Source of the DNA: a virus
Length of the DNA stretch: 27,700 bases
Reading direction: 5' to 3' (one strand)
IMG/VR virus record: IMGVR_UViG_3300028783_000020
Location: 1-27,700 of that record
Both the position numbers and the translations under genes were made by a program. Within the stretch, counting starts at the first letter, position 1, and every line of letters starts with the position of its first letter. Positions 1-5,793 of this stretch are shown here, in pieces. The notes below the pieces were generated by a model, which saw only the letters and a program-made list of their open reading frames with translations, was not told the origin of the DNA and ran no database searches.

Positions 1-2
1 AG

Positions 3-902
3 TGTAAATGTGGTGTTCTTAAGTCAATAAAAGTTGCAAGTTTAATTAATGGCACCTCAAGTGGATGTGGCCACTGTGGCAATAGATATGCTCGAACAGA
101 CGAACAGCTAAAAACGACATCTATCAATAATATTTTTCTAGATTATAAGGGCAATGCTAAGGCTAGAAATTATGATTTTAATCTAACCTTAGATGAGTTT
201 AAGGGGCTTATTTTTCAAAATTGTTTCTACTGTGACGCTTCCCCTGCCAACATTCAAAAAAATAAACACACAATAGTTAAATACAATGGAATCGATAGAT
301 TGGATAACTCTATTGGGTACCAAACATCAAACTGTGTCACAAGTTGTGCTACTTGCAACACTATGAAATTAGATTACTCTGCAACACATTTTTTAGAACA
401 AATACAGAGAATAGTTAAAAATAACAAGTTTAACCAAACCAATAACCCGATCTCAGAGAAAAAACTTAAAATCTATCACGATAGAGCTGTAGTTATAGCG
501 TCACAGTCACACGACATACATACTAAAGTTGCAGCCCTATTAATAGACCCTAAAACATTAGCGGTTACGGCAGAAGGTTTTAATGGGTTCGTTAGGGGTG
601 GACCAGACAGTTCTCTACCCACATCTCGTCCAGAAAAATATAATTATATAATACACGCAGAAACAAACTTATTATGTAACGCAGTGCGATCAGGAGTTAA
701 GACTGGTGATTGTATACTTTATTGCACCCTATCTCCTTGCACTAAGTGTATCAGAATGTTGTGGCAGGCAGGCATAAGTGAGTTTTATTTTAAAGAAAAA
801 TATAGTGACTTTGAAGATAGTTCAGCCATGCTAGACTTAGAAATCAATTGCTCTACGGTTGGTGATTTTTATCATTTACAGATTAAACCGAGGACATCGT
901 GA
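3..902 (+). CDS. HNH endonuclease-dCMP deaminase fusion (5' partial)
   Basis: The frame is open from base 3 to TGA at 900-902, giving 299 residues with the start outside the window. A TTG at 300 would cut through the HNH core, so it is not a believable start. The first ~25 residues carry a CxCG...CGHC zinc-finger pattern. Residues ~76-120 look like a homing-type HNH fold: FYCD, then YNGIDRLDN, then GY...N and CATCN. Residues ~150-290 look like a zinc-dependent deoxycytidylate deaminase with HAE (zinc ligand and proton shuttle) and SPCTKC (two zinc cysteines). The expected reaction is dCMP to dUMP, feeding dTMP synthesis. No start codon with a good ribosome site separates the halves. The stop overlaps the GTG of the next gene. 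Fusion of a nuclease to a deaminase could be a functional chimera or a homing-gene insertion that captured the deaminase N-terminus. Confidence 0.8.
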   Translation, partial: CKCGVLKSIKVASLINGTSSGCGHCGNRYARTDEQLKTTSINNIFLDYKGNAKARNYDFNLTLDEFKGLIFQNCFYCDASPANIQKNKHTIVKYNGIDRLDNSIGYQTSNCVTSCATCNTMKLDYSATHFLEQIQRIVKNNKFNQTNNPISEKKLKIYHDRAVVIASQSHDIHTKVAALLIDPKTLAVTAEGFNGFVRGGPDSSLPTSRPEKYNYIIHAETNLLCNAVRSGVKTGDCILYCTLSPCTKCIRMLWQAGISEFYFKEKYSDFEDSSAMLDLEINCSTVGDFYHLQIKPRTS

Positions 903-1315
903 AACCGCGCACAGCTTTATTCATTGGATCTAATCCATCGCAAGCGTCTAAGGGCAATGGAGCATTCGATATGTCCACCGGTAGTGGTAAAACGTTGCAC
1001 GAATGGATTGAAAAGGCAGGGATAAACATATCTATTATGCACAATCTGGTCAATACACCAACACCAGGCAATAGACAACTGACGATGAAAGAGATCAAGG
1101 GTAGACTTAACCATCTTGCAATGATCATTGCACACCACAAAGATGTACCAATTATAGCTGTAGGAAAAACTGCCGCTACCGCATTGAAGATGCTAGGTGT
1201 GAACTTTTATGAATTGCCCCACCCCTCCGGATTGAATCGATTACTTAACGATCCGGAATACGTGGCTGAAAAAATAAAGGGTCTGGTGGAACACACCAGA
1301 CCCAATAAGAGCTAG
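899..1315 (+). CDS. Uracil-DNA glycosylase-like superfamily protein
   Basis: This is a 138-aa protein starting at GTG, with GAGGA 4 nt upstream; the start overlaps the stop of the deaminase (GTGA). Residues 8-12 (FIGSNPS) fit UDG-superfamily motif 1 (GxxPS). NLVNTPTPGNR follows at ~50-60. PIIAVGKTAATAL leads to HPSGLNR near residue 105-111, which fits motif 2 (HPS plus a leucine/asparagine DNA-wedging loop). Known family members flip out and excise uracil or related bases. The usual catalytic Asp/Asn is not certain here, so activity could be lost or altered. Coupling to a dUMP-producing deaminase suggests control of uracil in phage or host DNA. That functional link is inference. The 3' end contains a hairpin that serves as a terminator on the other strand. 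Confidence 0.7.
   Translation: MKPRTALFIGSNPSQASKGNGAFDMSTGSGKTLHEWIEKAGINISIMHNLVNTPTPGNRQLTMKEIKGRLNHLAMIIAHHKDVPIIAVGKTAATALKMLGVNFYELPHPSGLNRLLNDPEYVAEKIKGLVEHTRPNKS
1269..1303 (-). terminator. Rho-independent terminator of the leftmost minus-strand genes
   Basis: A perfect 10-bp stem (1279-1288 with 1294-1303) closes a 5-nt loop. Read on the minus strand it is followed at once by TTTATTTTTT (1278-1269). On the plus strand no T-tract follows. It therefore ends minus-strand transcription just past the gene at 1331-1714, although it lies inside the coding 3' end of the glycosylase-like gene. Confidence 0.85.
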
Positions 1316-1330
1316 TTTAACGAGTTGAAA

Positions 1331-1714
1331 TTAAACGAGCGCGGGAGCTGTACCGATGTTGCTGTCCAAGTTTACTGGACGGTGCACAAGGTACAAGTCA
1401 CCAACAACTGCAGCTGCAGGAGCAGTTCCAGCAGTAGCAACAACGCCGAAAGACGTGTTACCAGCTGTCGCAGGAATATGGAGGACGATGTCGCCGACCA
1501 TAAGAGCTGCGAAGTCAGTAGTAGCATCAGCATGGGTAGCGATGATAGCTGCTGGAGTTGAAAGACCGCTAAGAGCGGCGACAACTTGGTTAGCAACGCG
1601 AGTGTTTGCCAAAGCTTTTTGAATAACTTTAGCAGCAGGTGCACGGTTAGGAGCTGAAGAGCTGCCACCCATGTTGCCAGACTGATTGTCCGGAATTGGA
1701 GGAAGTAGGGCCAT
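1331..1714 (-). CDS. Small virion-associated-like protein, 127 aa
   Basis: I do not recognise a specific family. The protein starts at ATG behind a strong AAAGGAG site 6 nt upstream. Residues 1-30 are Pro/Ser/Asn-rich and look flexible. The rest is Ala/Val/Thr-rich with alternating hydrophobics (GDIVLHIPATAGNTSFGVV, then VVGDLYLVHRP) that suggest a beta-sandwich. The composition resembles capsid decoration or head-fibre proteins and the genes at 17990-18340 and 24802-25200, though I see no clear alignment. It has its own promoter with a ~50-nt leader containing a hairpin, and a strong terminator directly downstream, so it can be made as a single-gene transcript. A virion role is inferred from composition and context only. 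Confidence 0.75.
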   Translation of the reverse strand: MALLPPIPDNQSGNMGGSSSAPNRAPAAKVIQKALANTRVANQVVAALSGLSTPAAIIATHADATTDFAALMVGDIVLHIPATAGNTSFGVVATAGTAPAAAVVGDLYLVHRPVNLDSNIGTAPALV

Positions 1715-1771
1715 ATTTATCTCCTTTGAAGATAATTGGGCGTGAGGTAAGTCTCACGGCCTATTTATAAC

Positions 1772-1798
1772 ATTATACCAGAGTTATGGGAGAAGCAA
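1772..1798 (-). promoter_or_regulatory. Extended -10 promoter with leader hairpin
   Basis: On the minus strand TGGTATAAT (1780-1772) is a perfect extended -10, with TTGCTT (1798-1793) as a weak -35 at 15 bp. A T4-late-like TATAAATA (1769-1762) lies just downstream. The predicted leader contains a 6-bp hairpin (1741-1746 with 1753-1758) ahead of the AAAGGAG of the 127-aa gene. Confidence 0.6.
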
Positions 1799-2188
1799 CT
1801 TAAGCAGTAAAGGCTTAGCCCACATTAGAAGACCGCTAAATGCAACAAGTGCAGCAAGTATCTTGCCCCAACGGACTAAGGTCTCATGCTTGTGCTTGCG
1901 AACAGCGTCTTCTTCAATTTGTCTTTTTTCGATAGGTGATAGACGTCCGTCCATCTTGTTAGCCAGATCCTCGAGTAGTTCGGTTCTGTGCATGTGCTCT
2001 CTGAGAGAGTCTGTATTAGCTTTTAGGATATCGTTTGAGCGTTTAAGTTCTTGATATAGCAGCTCATGGTGGCGCGACAGTTCTACGAATGCAGCCTGTT
2101 GAAGTGCTAAATCCTTGTCCATCTTGTGGAGCTGTTCGCTAATAGCGTCTACTTTGTCTTCAAGCGACTTGCCGGTTTTCTTTTCCAT
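1784..2188 (-). CDS. Coiled-coil protein with C-terminal membrane anchor
   Basis: This 134-aa protein starts at ATG with GGTGGAG 5 nt upstream. Residues ~5-100 are charged heptad-like helix (KVDAISEQLHKMDKDLALQ..., LKRSNDILKANTDSLREHMHR), predicted to be coiled coil. Residues ~108-130 form one hydrophobic segment (ILAALVAFSGLLMWA) with a positively charged approach. The plan resembles XhlA-type lysis-associated proteins or a membrane-anchored phage accessory protein. No signal peptide is seen, so it would be tail-anchored in the inner membrane. It lies two genes from a holin-like protein and near a YiiX-like peptidase, which supports a lysis or cell-envelope role. The exact function is not established. 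Confidence 0.75.
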   Translation of the reverse strand: MEKKTGKSLEDKVDAISEQLHKMDKDLALQQAAFVELSRHHELLYQELKRSNDILKANTDSLREHMHRTELLEDLANKMDGRLSPIEKRQIEEDAVRKHKHETLVRWGKILAALVAFSGLLMWAKPLLLKLLLP

Positions 2189-2457
2189 CTCGACTCCACC
2201 CTATAGATACCTAGCCTTATCTTAACATGAACAGTAGTTAGTCAGTAGTCTATTGGAGGGGGCTGGTAACAATTCAATCTAATGGCCCTAGGACGTCCAA
2301 GAACACACGACAAGAACGAATGATATCTTTATCATTTGAACGATTTAAACGCGATAGGATTGAAATCTGAATCAAGGGATATGTATCGATGGCAATCATC
2401 GGTTACTCTCCCGAGGAGTAGATCGGGCCTATCCGATTAGGGTAGGTCCGGTCGTTT
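2189..2457. other. Gap holding a small ORF and a plus-strand terminator
   Basis: This 269-bp stretch has no long gene. It contains the 41-aa minus-strand ORF (2274-2399), a strong hairpin plus T-tract on the plus strand (2421-2459), a small hairpin TACTC/GAGTA (2404-2420) and a possible extended -10 on the minus strand (TG-T-TAAGAT near 2219-2227) ahead of the coiled-coil gene. I looked for a tRNA and found no cloverleaf. Confidence 0.5.
2274..2399 (-). CDS. Small ORF, 41 aa, unknown
   Basis: This reading frame starts at ATG (2399) with GGGAGAG about 8 nt upstream and ends at TGA (2274-2276). It encodes 41 residues beginning MIAIDTYPLIQISILSRL and ending FLDVLGPLD. The composition looks protein-like: amphipathic, with balanced charges (SNDKDIIRSCR). 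It fills most of the gap between the coiled-coil/TM gene and the holin-like gene, on the same strand. No family is recognised. The alternative is chance openness in a regulatory region. The ribosome site and the tight fit between neighbours favour a real gene. Confidence 0.45.
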   Translation of the reverse strand: MIAIDTYPLIQISILSRLNRSNDKDIIRSCRVFLDVLGPLD

Positions 2458-2459
2458 TT
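2421..2459 (+). terminator. Orphan plus-strand rho-independent terminator
   Basis: A 14-bp stem, including G-T pairs (2421-2434 with 2440-2453), closes the loop GATTA and is followed by GTTTTT. This is a classic terminator on the plus strand. No plus-strand gene precedes it for over 1.1 kb, so it must end an antisense read-through transcript from the 1-1315 genes or an unseen small RNA. It does not fit the minus strand, where no T-tract follows. Confidence 0.7.
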
Positions 2460-2778
2460 AGTCTGGATTATCGACCTTAACGTCGATCTTTGTGACAGTC
2501 TTCTCAGAGACCGGGGCCATAGCCTCATTAGGGCGTGTGGTCATCTCGGTATCAGACTTAGCACCGTTAGCTTCGATGCGTTTCTGCATAACCTTACCAC
2601 CGAAGGCAGCACTCAAGAATACACCTGTCAACATAGTGATTCCACTATAATCGACTGGGAGTTTTGTCATTCCGTAGAATCCAATTCCGATTGCCGCAAA
2701 TAGTGCTAGGAGAGACATGACTCGCATCATGCTCACACCTGAGTTTTCACTAAAAAGTTGGCGGAAGAAATTGCCCAT
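2458..2778 (-). CDS. Holin-like membrane protein, two TM segments
   Basis: This 106-aa protein has two hydrophobic helices at ~17-37 (MMRVMSLLALFAAIGIGFYGM) and ~45-65 (ITMLTGVFLSAAFGGKVMQ). A charged, likely disordered tail of ~40 residues follows. Small size, two TM segments and the AAFGGK-xxQK ending of TM2 resemble putative phage class II holins. If so, it would make inner-membrane lesions that trigger lysis. The start ATG at 2776-2778 has AGGA about 8 nt upstream. The same bases could be read as an extended -10 (TGATAGGAT) 6 nt before the ATG. The gene is divergent from the plus-strand gene at 2809, with only 30 bp between starts. Other two-TM virion or membrane proteins cannot be excluded. 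Confidence 0.7.
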   Translation of the reverse strand: MGNFFRQLFSENSGVSMMRVMSLLALFAAIGIGFYGMTKLPVDYSGITMLTGVFLSAAFGGKVMQKRIEANGAKSDTEMTTRPNEAMAPVSEKTVTKIDVKVDNPD

Positions 2779-2786
2779 AGTATAAT
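2758..2786 (+). promoter_or_regulatory. Sigma70-type promoter for the first paralogue
   Basis: TTGGCG (2758-2763), a 17-bp spacer and TATAAT (2781-2786) form a strong consensus-like promoter. The predicted start near 2793 leaves a ~16-nt leader holding AAAAGGAG before the ATG at 2809. The -35 lies inside the divergent holin-like gene. Confidence 0.75.
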
Positions 2787-2808
2787 CCTATCAGAAAAAG
2801 GAGCCTAA

Positions 2809-3183
2809 ATGAAGTTATCTAGGTTGATCGACCCTAAATTTAAAGCGACTCTAACTCAGCTTAATTCGCAGAAACTGCCGCTTAAAGCTGCATTTAAACT
2901 CAAGACCATCATCAAAAAGATCGACGAAGAGTACAGCAAGTATGATGAAGTTCGTCTTGCGTCTTTGAACCGTTACGGCAAGAAGAAAGATGACGGTAGC
3001 CTAGATACCGACGATCAAGGCAATGTCCCTTTGGAAGGCGATAACGGTCAGTTGTTTGTTAACGAGTTGAACGAACTCTTAGATCTAGACATCGCTATCC
3101 CTACGCTTTCTGTCAGCGAGCTTGGTAACGATATCTCGATCTCGTCTGAGGAGCTTATGCTCTTAGACTTTCTTGTTGAGTGA
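2809..3183 (+). CDS. Phage protein of ~125 aa, paralogue A (possibly DUF1617-like)
   Basis: This 124-aa protein starts at ATG with AAAAGGAG upstream. Residues 1-60 are Lys-rich and helical (LIDPKFKATL, LPLKAAFKLKTIIKKIDEEY, then RLASLNRYGKK). A short acidic Gly/Asp hinge follows (~65-85), then an acidic tail with the motif ELNELLDLDIAIPTLSVSELG. Residue order and length match the gene at 3332-3715: both have LK.AxKLKxxxxK, a YG/YA-K-KD turn, EL.ELL..D..xPxxSVxELG and a final xLxxLV-acid. The layout recalls small DUF1617-type phage proteins of unknown role; that name is from memory and unproven. Unlike its neighbours it is on the plus strand with its own host-type promoter, so it may be expressed at a different time from the virion genes. 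Confidence 0.8.
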   Translation: MKLSRLIDPKFKATLTQLNSQKLPLKAAFKLKTIIKKIDEEYSKYDEVRLASLNRYGKKKDDGSLDTDDQGNVPLEGDNGQLFVNELNELLDLDIAIPTLSVSELGNDISISSEELMLLDFLVE

Positions 3184-3331
3184 TTGCATTAAGTTCCATA
3201 CATACTCCAAAGATTAAGATTTACCTTTAACTATATGATTTCACTAAAGAATGGGTACGTAATAAAATAATCTTGACTTATTATAAGACGTATGGTACGA
3301 TATTTGAAACCTACATTCTCAAGGAGAGTCC
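3184..3331 (+). promoter_or_regulatory. Intergenic region with sigma70-type promoter for the second paralogue
   Basis: TTGACT (3273-3278), a 17-bp spacer and TACGAT (3296-3301) match a sigma70 promoter well. The predicted start is near 3308, giving a ~24-nt leader that contains AAGGAG before the ATG at 3332. The upstream part (3184-3270) is AT-rich, and I see no convincing terminator for the preceding gene in it. Confidence 0.75.
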
Positions 3332-3715
3332 ATGAAATTATTGACTGTATCTACGACTGCTGCGAAAGAAGTTTTAGAAAAGATTGTCCAGTCGCCGCAC
3401 ATTCCCATCGCGACTGTATGGAAGCTTAAAAAGCTCGTATTGAAGTTTAATGAGCATGCTATCATGTATGAGCAGATGCGCAATGAATTGGTGAGGAAAT
3501 ACGCCGCGAAAGATGCAGAGGGTAATTTCGTTGAAGATGCAAATAAGAAAATCAACGTTGATCCGGTAAATTTAGAAGCTTATGCTGCTGAGCTTTCTGA
3601 GCTTCTTCAGATTGATGCTCCAGTTCCAGCCATTAGCGTTGCAGAACTTGGCACCAAAGTCGAAGGCATCACAGTGAGTGATGTTATGGCTTTGGGCGAT
3701 TTACTTGTCGATTGA
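3332..3715 (+). CDS. Phage protein of ~127 aa, paralogue B (possibly DUF1617-like)
   Basis: This 127-aa protein starts at ATG behind AAGGAG. Residues 1-60 are helical and basic (VWKLKKLVLKFNEHAIMYEQMRNELVRKY). An acidic turn (AKDAEGNFVEDANKK) follows, then the motif ELSELLQIDAPVPAISVAELG, which aligns without gaps to ELNELLDLDIAIPTLSVSELG in the gene just upstream. The two genes are clearly tandem duplicates that have since diverged. Its 3' end overlaps the convergent peptidase gene by 15 bp. It has its own strong promoter. No domain function is recognised. A protein-protein role such as a chaperone or inhibitor is possible but not shown. Confidence 0.8.
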   Translation: MKLLTVSTTAAKEVLEKIVQSPHIPIATVWKLKKLVLKFNEHAIMYEQMRNELVRKYAAKDAEGNFVEDANKKINVDPVNLEAYAAELSELLQIDAPVPAISVAELGTKVEGITVSDVMALGDLLVD

Positions 3716-4225
3716 TAATGTAGCGGGTAGAGTTGATACCAAAGCAAATACATCCTTTGGTATCATATTATTAATGTTTGTTGGCAACACAACATTTTCA
3801 CATTCATTCAATATGGCCGCAACTAATTGATCGCAGATGTAGGTCTGGCCAGAATCCTTCACTGGATTCTGGATCTTTATTCCGATCAGGGCACATAGTT
3901 CAACTAGTGCAAGTCCACATATCTCAAGCACTCCATACGGCTTTCCAGCCTGATTTGCCGCAAACTGCATAGTTTTTAGAAAAGTGACATCTGAAACATT
4001 GAATGTGAATTCTTTAACCACAGTTTCTTGTGCTAAAAACACTGGCAAACTCATAGAATTTACAACACTATGCGATGCTTGAAAAATCATATCTTGCCCT
4101 AAATATTCATCGTGATATTTCAAATAGACATGCGAATAGTTAGTCTTTTGAACTAATTGGATCAGCCAACTGAAAATAGGAAAAGTTGTACAAGCCCGAG
4201 AAAAACCTATAGTAATTTGTTTCAT
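3701..4225 (-). CDS. YiiX/NlpC-P60-like papain-fold peptidase
   Basis: This 174-aa protein has the features of circularly permuted NlpC/P60 (YiiX/LRAT-like) cysteine hydrolases. A histidine sits in YSHVYLKY (residues 30-37, His32), and the candidate nucleophile cysteine lies later in YICDQLVAAIL (Cys131). KPYGVLEICGLALVELC between them is hydrophobic. Family members cleave peptide or amide bonds in cell-wall peptides or lipids. In phages such proteins are found among tail or lysis genes. The start ATG overlaps the stop of the upstream gene as TAATG, so translation is coupled to the fibre-assembly-like protein. The 3' end overlaps the plus-strand paralogue B. A role in local wall digestion is inferred; no signal peptide is present. 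Confidence 0.65.
   Translation of the reverse strand: MKQITIGFSRACTTFPIFSWLIQLVQKTNYSHVYLKYHDEYLGQDMIFQASHSVVNSMSLPVFLAQETVVKEFTFNVSDVTFLKTMQFAANQAGKPYGVLEICGLALVELCALIGIKIQNPVKDSGQTYICDQLVAAILNECENVVLPTNINNMIPKDVFALVSTLPATLSIDK
3734..3770 (+). terminator. Possible terminator after the paralogue pair
   Basis: An 11-bp perfect stem (3734-3744 with 3755-3765) with a 10-nt loop is followed by the T-rich TATTATTAATGTTTG. It starts 19 bp past the stop of paralogue B and lies inside the convergent peptidase gene. The T-tract is broken, so termination would be partial. Confidence 0.45.
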
Positions 4226-4761
4226 TACGATCCTGGGTTTATGGTTAAGGGAAGGTTGAGATATCCCTGAATCTGATTCATATAAGAATATAGTATGCTA
4301 TTTGTGATAAAAGGGGCAAGAGCAGTTTTTGCATCGCTTGTATCGGCAATCATTGTTTGAATTTCTGTGATGGCTACATAGAGTGATCCAGTAGAAAGGT
4401 AAGTATAAAGGTCTGAAGCGTAATCTAATACTGCTTGTGTTTTACCCGATTGAGTAATTCCTGACATAATATTTTGAGTTGCAAATTGAATTGTTAGATT
4501 TTGTCCAAAAATAATAGCATTTTGAACAAGTGTTGTATAAATTTGAACTGCACTTTGTGGTGGAGTAGTTGAGTTGGGAGGATTCCAACCAATATTATCA
4601 AAAATCCATCCAATCCCAGGTTGAGGAGACAAAGCGTCTATCTGTTGAACCGAGTCATAAGGAACTCCATTGGAGTCATTTTGGAATAAAGATACAAGAC
4701 TTGAATCCTCAAGTTCTAATGTATTTACAATTGTATTATTTCTTATCTGCGCGTAAATCAA
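4225..4761 (-). CDS. Tail-fibre-associated protein, possible assembly chaperone
   Basis: This 178-aa protein starts at TTG (4759-4761) with GAGAGGTGG close upstream; no in-frame ATG fits better. The N-terminal ~65 residues (MIYAQIRNNTIVNTLELED, then QIDALSPQPGIGWIFDNIGWNPP) resemble the leading domain of many phage tail-fibre-assembly or small tip proteins (xxVxNGxVVNxI... GWxYDGxxFxxP). The rest is helical and Gln/Thr-rich (IYTTLVQNAIIFGQNLTIQFATQN...), ending in Pro-Gly-Ser. It follows the three glycine-rich adhesins and is coupled by TAATG to the peptidase. It may help fold or trimerise the fibre, or be a fibre tip itself. Assignment is by pattern and position. Confidence 0.6.
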   Translation of the reverse strand: MIYAQIRNNTIVNTLELEDSSLVSLFQNDSNGVPYDSVQQIDALSPQPGIGWIFDNIGWNPPNSTTPPQSAVQIYTTLVQNAIIFGQNLTIQFATQNIMSGITQSGKTQAVLDYASDLYTYLSTGSLYVAITEIQTMIADTSDAKTALAPFITNSILYSYMNQIQGYLNLPLTINPGS

Positions 4762-4812
4762 GATCCACCTCTCTGTAAAACTACATCACACAATAGGGGA
4801 TTGTGCTCCATA

Positions 4813-5703
4813 TTACTCTACCCACAATACGACAATTTGTCCAGAACTTCCCGCACTACCATTGCCACCCTTCCCTCCAGCGGCACCTGATCCGCCACCG
4901 CCTCCTCCTCCACCACCTAGTCCACCAGATCCAGCGGTGGAAGGTAAAGCATTTGCTCCCGCACTACCAGCAACTCCAGAGGTACCACCATTGCCACCAG
5001 CTGCTCCAATATTGGATGGTGCATCTCCAGCGCCGCCACTCGCACCAGCTCCACCACCTCCGCCTCCGTTAACACCACCGGCAGTTCCTCCCAACGCACC
5101 ACTTCCAGCCAAGAAGAAAGGAGAAAGTGCTCCTACTAATGTTGTTGTATCAGTCGCATTGCCACCTGCAGTAGATGCTGCTCCTCCTGTACCACCTTCT
5201 CCACATGCATATAGTAAAGATAGACCAGATGATTGAAATGTTCCAAATGCTTTTGGAGAGGTGCTGTCATAATAAATAGCTCCCACTCCAGCAGCAGTTC
5301 CTCCTCCACCTACAGTAGAACCATCATATGCAGATCCTAAAAATGAAACCAAAGACCCAAAAGAACTACTGCCACCTGGTCCACCTTGACCTCCTGTACC
5401 ACCTTGACCTGTTATTGTTCCAGCAGCGCCTCCGCTGCCTGCAGTTCCTGCTGCCCCGATAGTGATCGTATAAGTAGTTCCGGGAACGACAGTGACGGGA
5501 TACGGTAAAGATATATTAGCGGGTCCAGAAGAACCAGCAGATCCACCACCACCTCCATTAGAACTTCCACCACCACCACCGCCTCCTCCTCCACCACTAC
5601 CTCCGGCAGTGCCACCTCTCCCGATAACAGTTATATTCGTAATGCCAGCAGGGCAAGTCCAGGTTCCAGAAGACGTGAAAATTCGTTTTACATATTTAGA
5701 CAT
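4813..5703 (-). CDS. Glycine-rich adhesin-like protein, copy 3
   Basis: The ATG at 5703 (MSKYVKRIF) is preferred over a TTG two codons upstream because it matches the start of copy 1. This gives 296 aa. The N-terminus has the glycine-rich-domain signature SGTWTCPAGITNITVIGRGG. Long polyglycine runs follow, with interruptions VPGTTYTITIGAAG and, near the end, another Gly run and GQIVVLWVE. Such proteins form polyglycine-helix bundles in phage adhesins (known for T-even gp38 tips) and often decide receptor range. It has its own sigma70-type promoter in the gap upstream. It shares the opening and closing segments with copies 1 and 2 but differs strongly in the middle. Function as a receptor-binding tip is likely but not proven. 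Confidence 0.75.
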   Translation of the reverse strand: MSKYVKRIFTSSGTWTCPAGITNITVIGRGGTAGGSGGGGGGGGGGSSNGGGGGSAGSSGPANISLPYPVTVVPGTTYTITIGAAGTAGSGGAAGTITGQGGTGGQGGPGGSSSFGSLVSFLGSAYDGSTVGGGGTAAGVGAIYYDSTSPKAFGTFQSSGLSLLYACGEGGTGGAASTAGGNATDTTTLVGALSPFFLAGSGALGGTAGGVNGGGGGGAGASGGAGDAPSNIGAAGGNGGTSGVAGSAGANALPSTAGSGGLGGGGGGGGGSGAAGGKGGNGSAGSSGQIVVLWVE

Positions 5704-5735
5704 TGACAACCGCCATTAATGTATATAATGTGTGA

Positions 5736-5764
5736 ATTATGGATAGATTCTGGCCTACAGTCAA
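5736..5764 (-). promoter_or_regulatory. Internal sigma70-type promoter before glycine-rich copy 3
   Basis: On the minus strand TTGACT (5764-5759), a 17-bp spacer and CATAAT (5741-5736) make a good promoter in the 90-bp gap between copies 2 and 3. Its leader contains a 6-residue reading frame (ATG at 5716) whose stop overlaps the start region of copy 3. That could tune translation or be chance. Confidence 0.65.
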
Positions 5765-5793
5765 AGGTAAAACTTGAAAGTAATTGTATTTTT

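Noticed and set aside
883-1140. Minus-strand frames opposite the glycosylase-like gene
   Set aside because: No ribosome site, and the plus-strand protein has recognisable motifs through the whole region.
2189-2457. Possible tRNA or riboswitch
   Set aside because: Hairpins exist, but no cloverleaf, T-loop or CCA-type end could be drawn on either strand.
4789-4805. Hairpin CACAAT/ATTGTG between copy 3 and the next gene as a terminator
   Set aside because: The stem is only 6 bp and no T-run follows on either strand.
5696-5716. Leader peptide before glycine-rich copy 3
   Set aside because: A 6-residue frame overlaps the start, but it lacks a good ribosome site and could be chance; noted only with the promoter.
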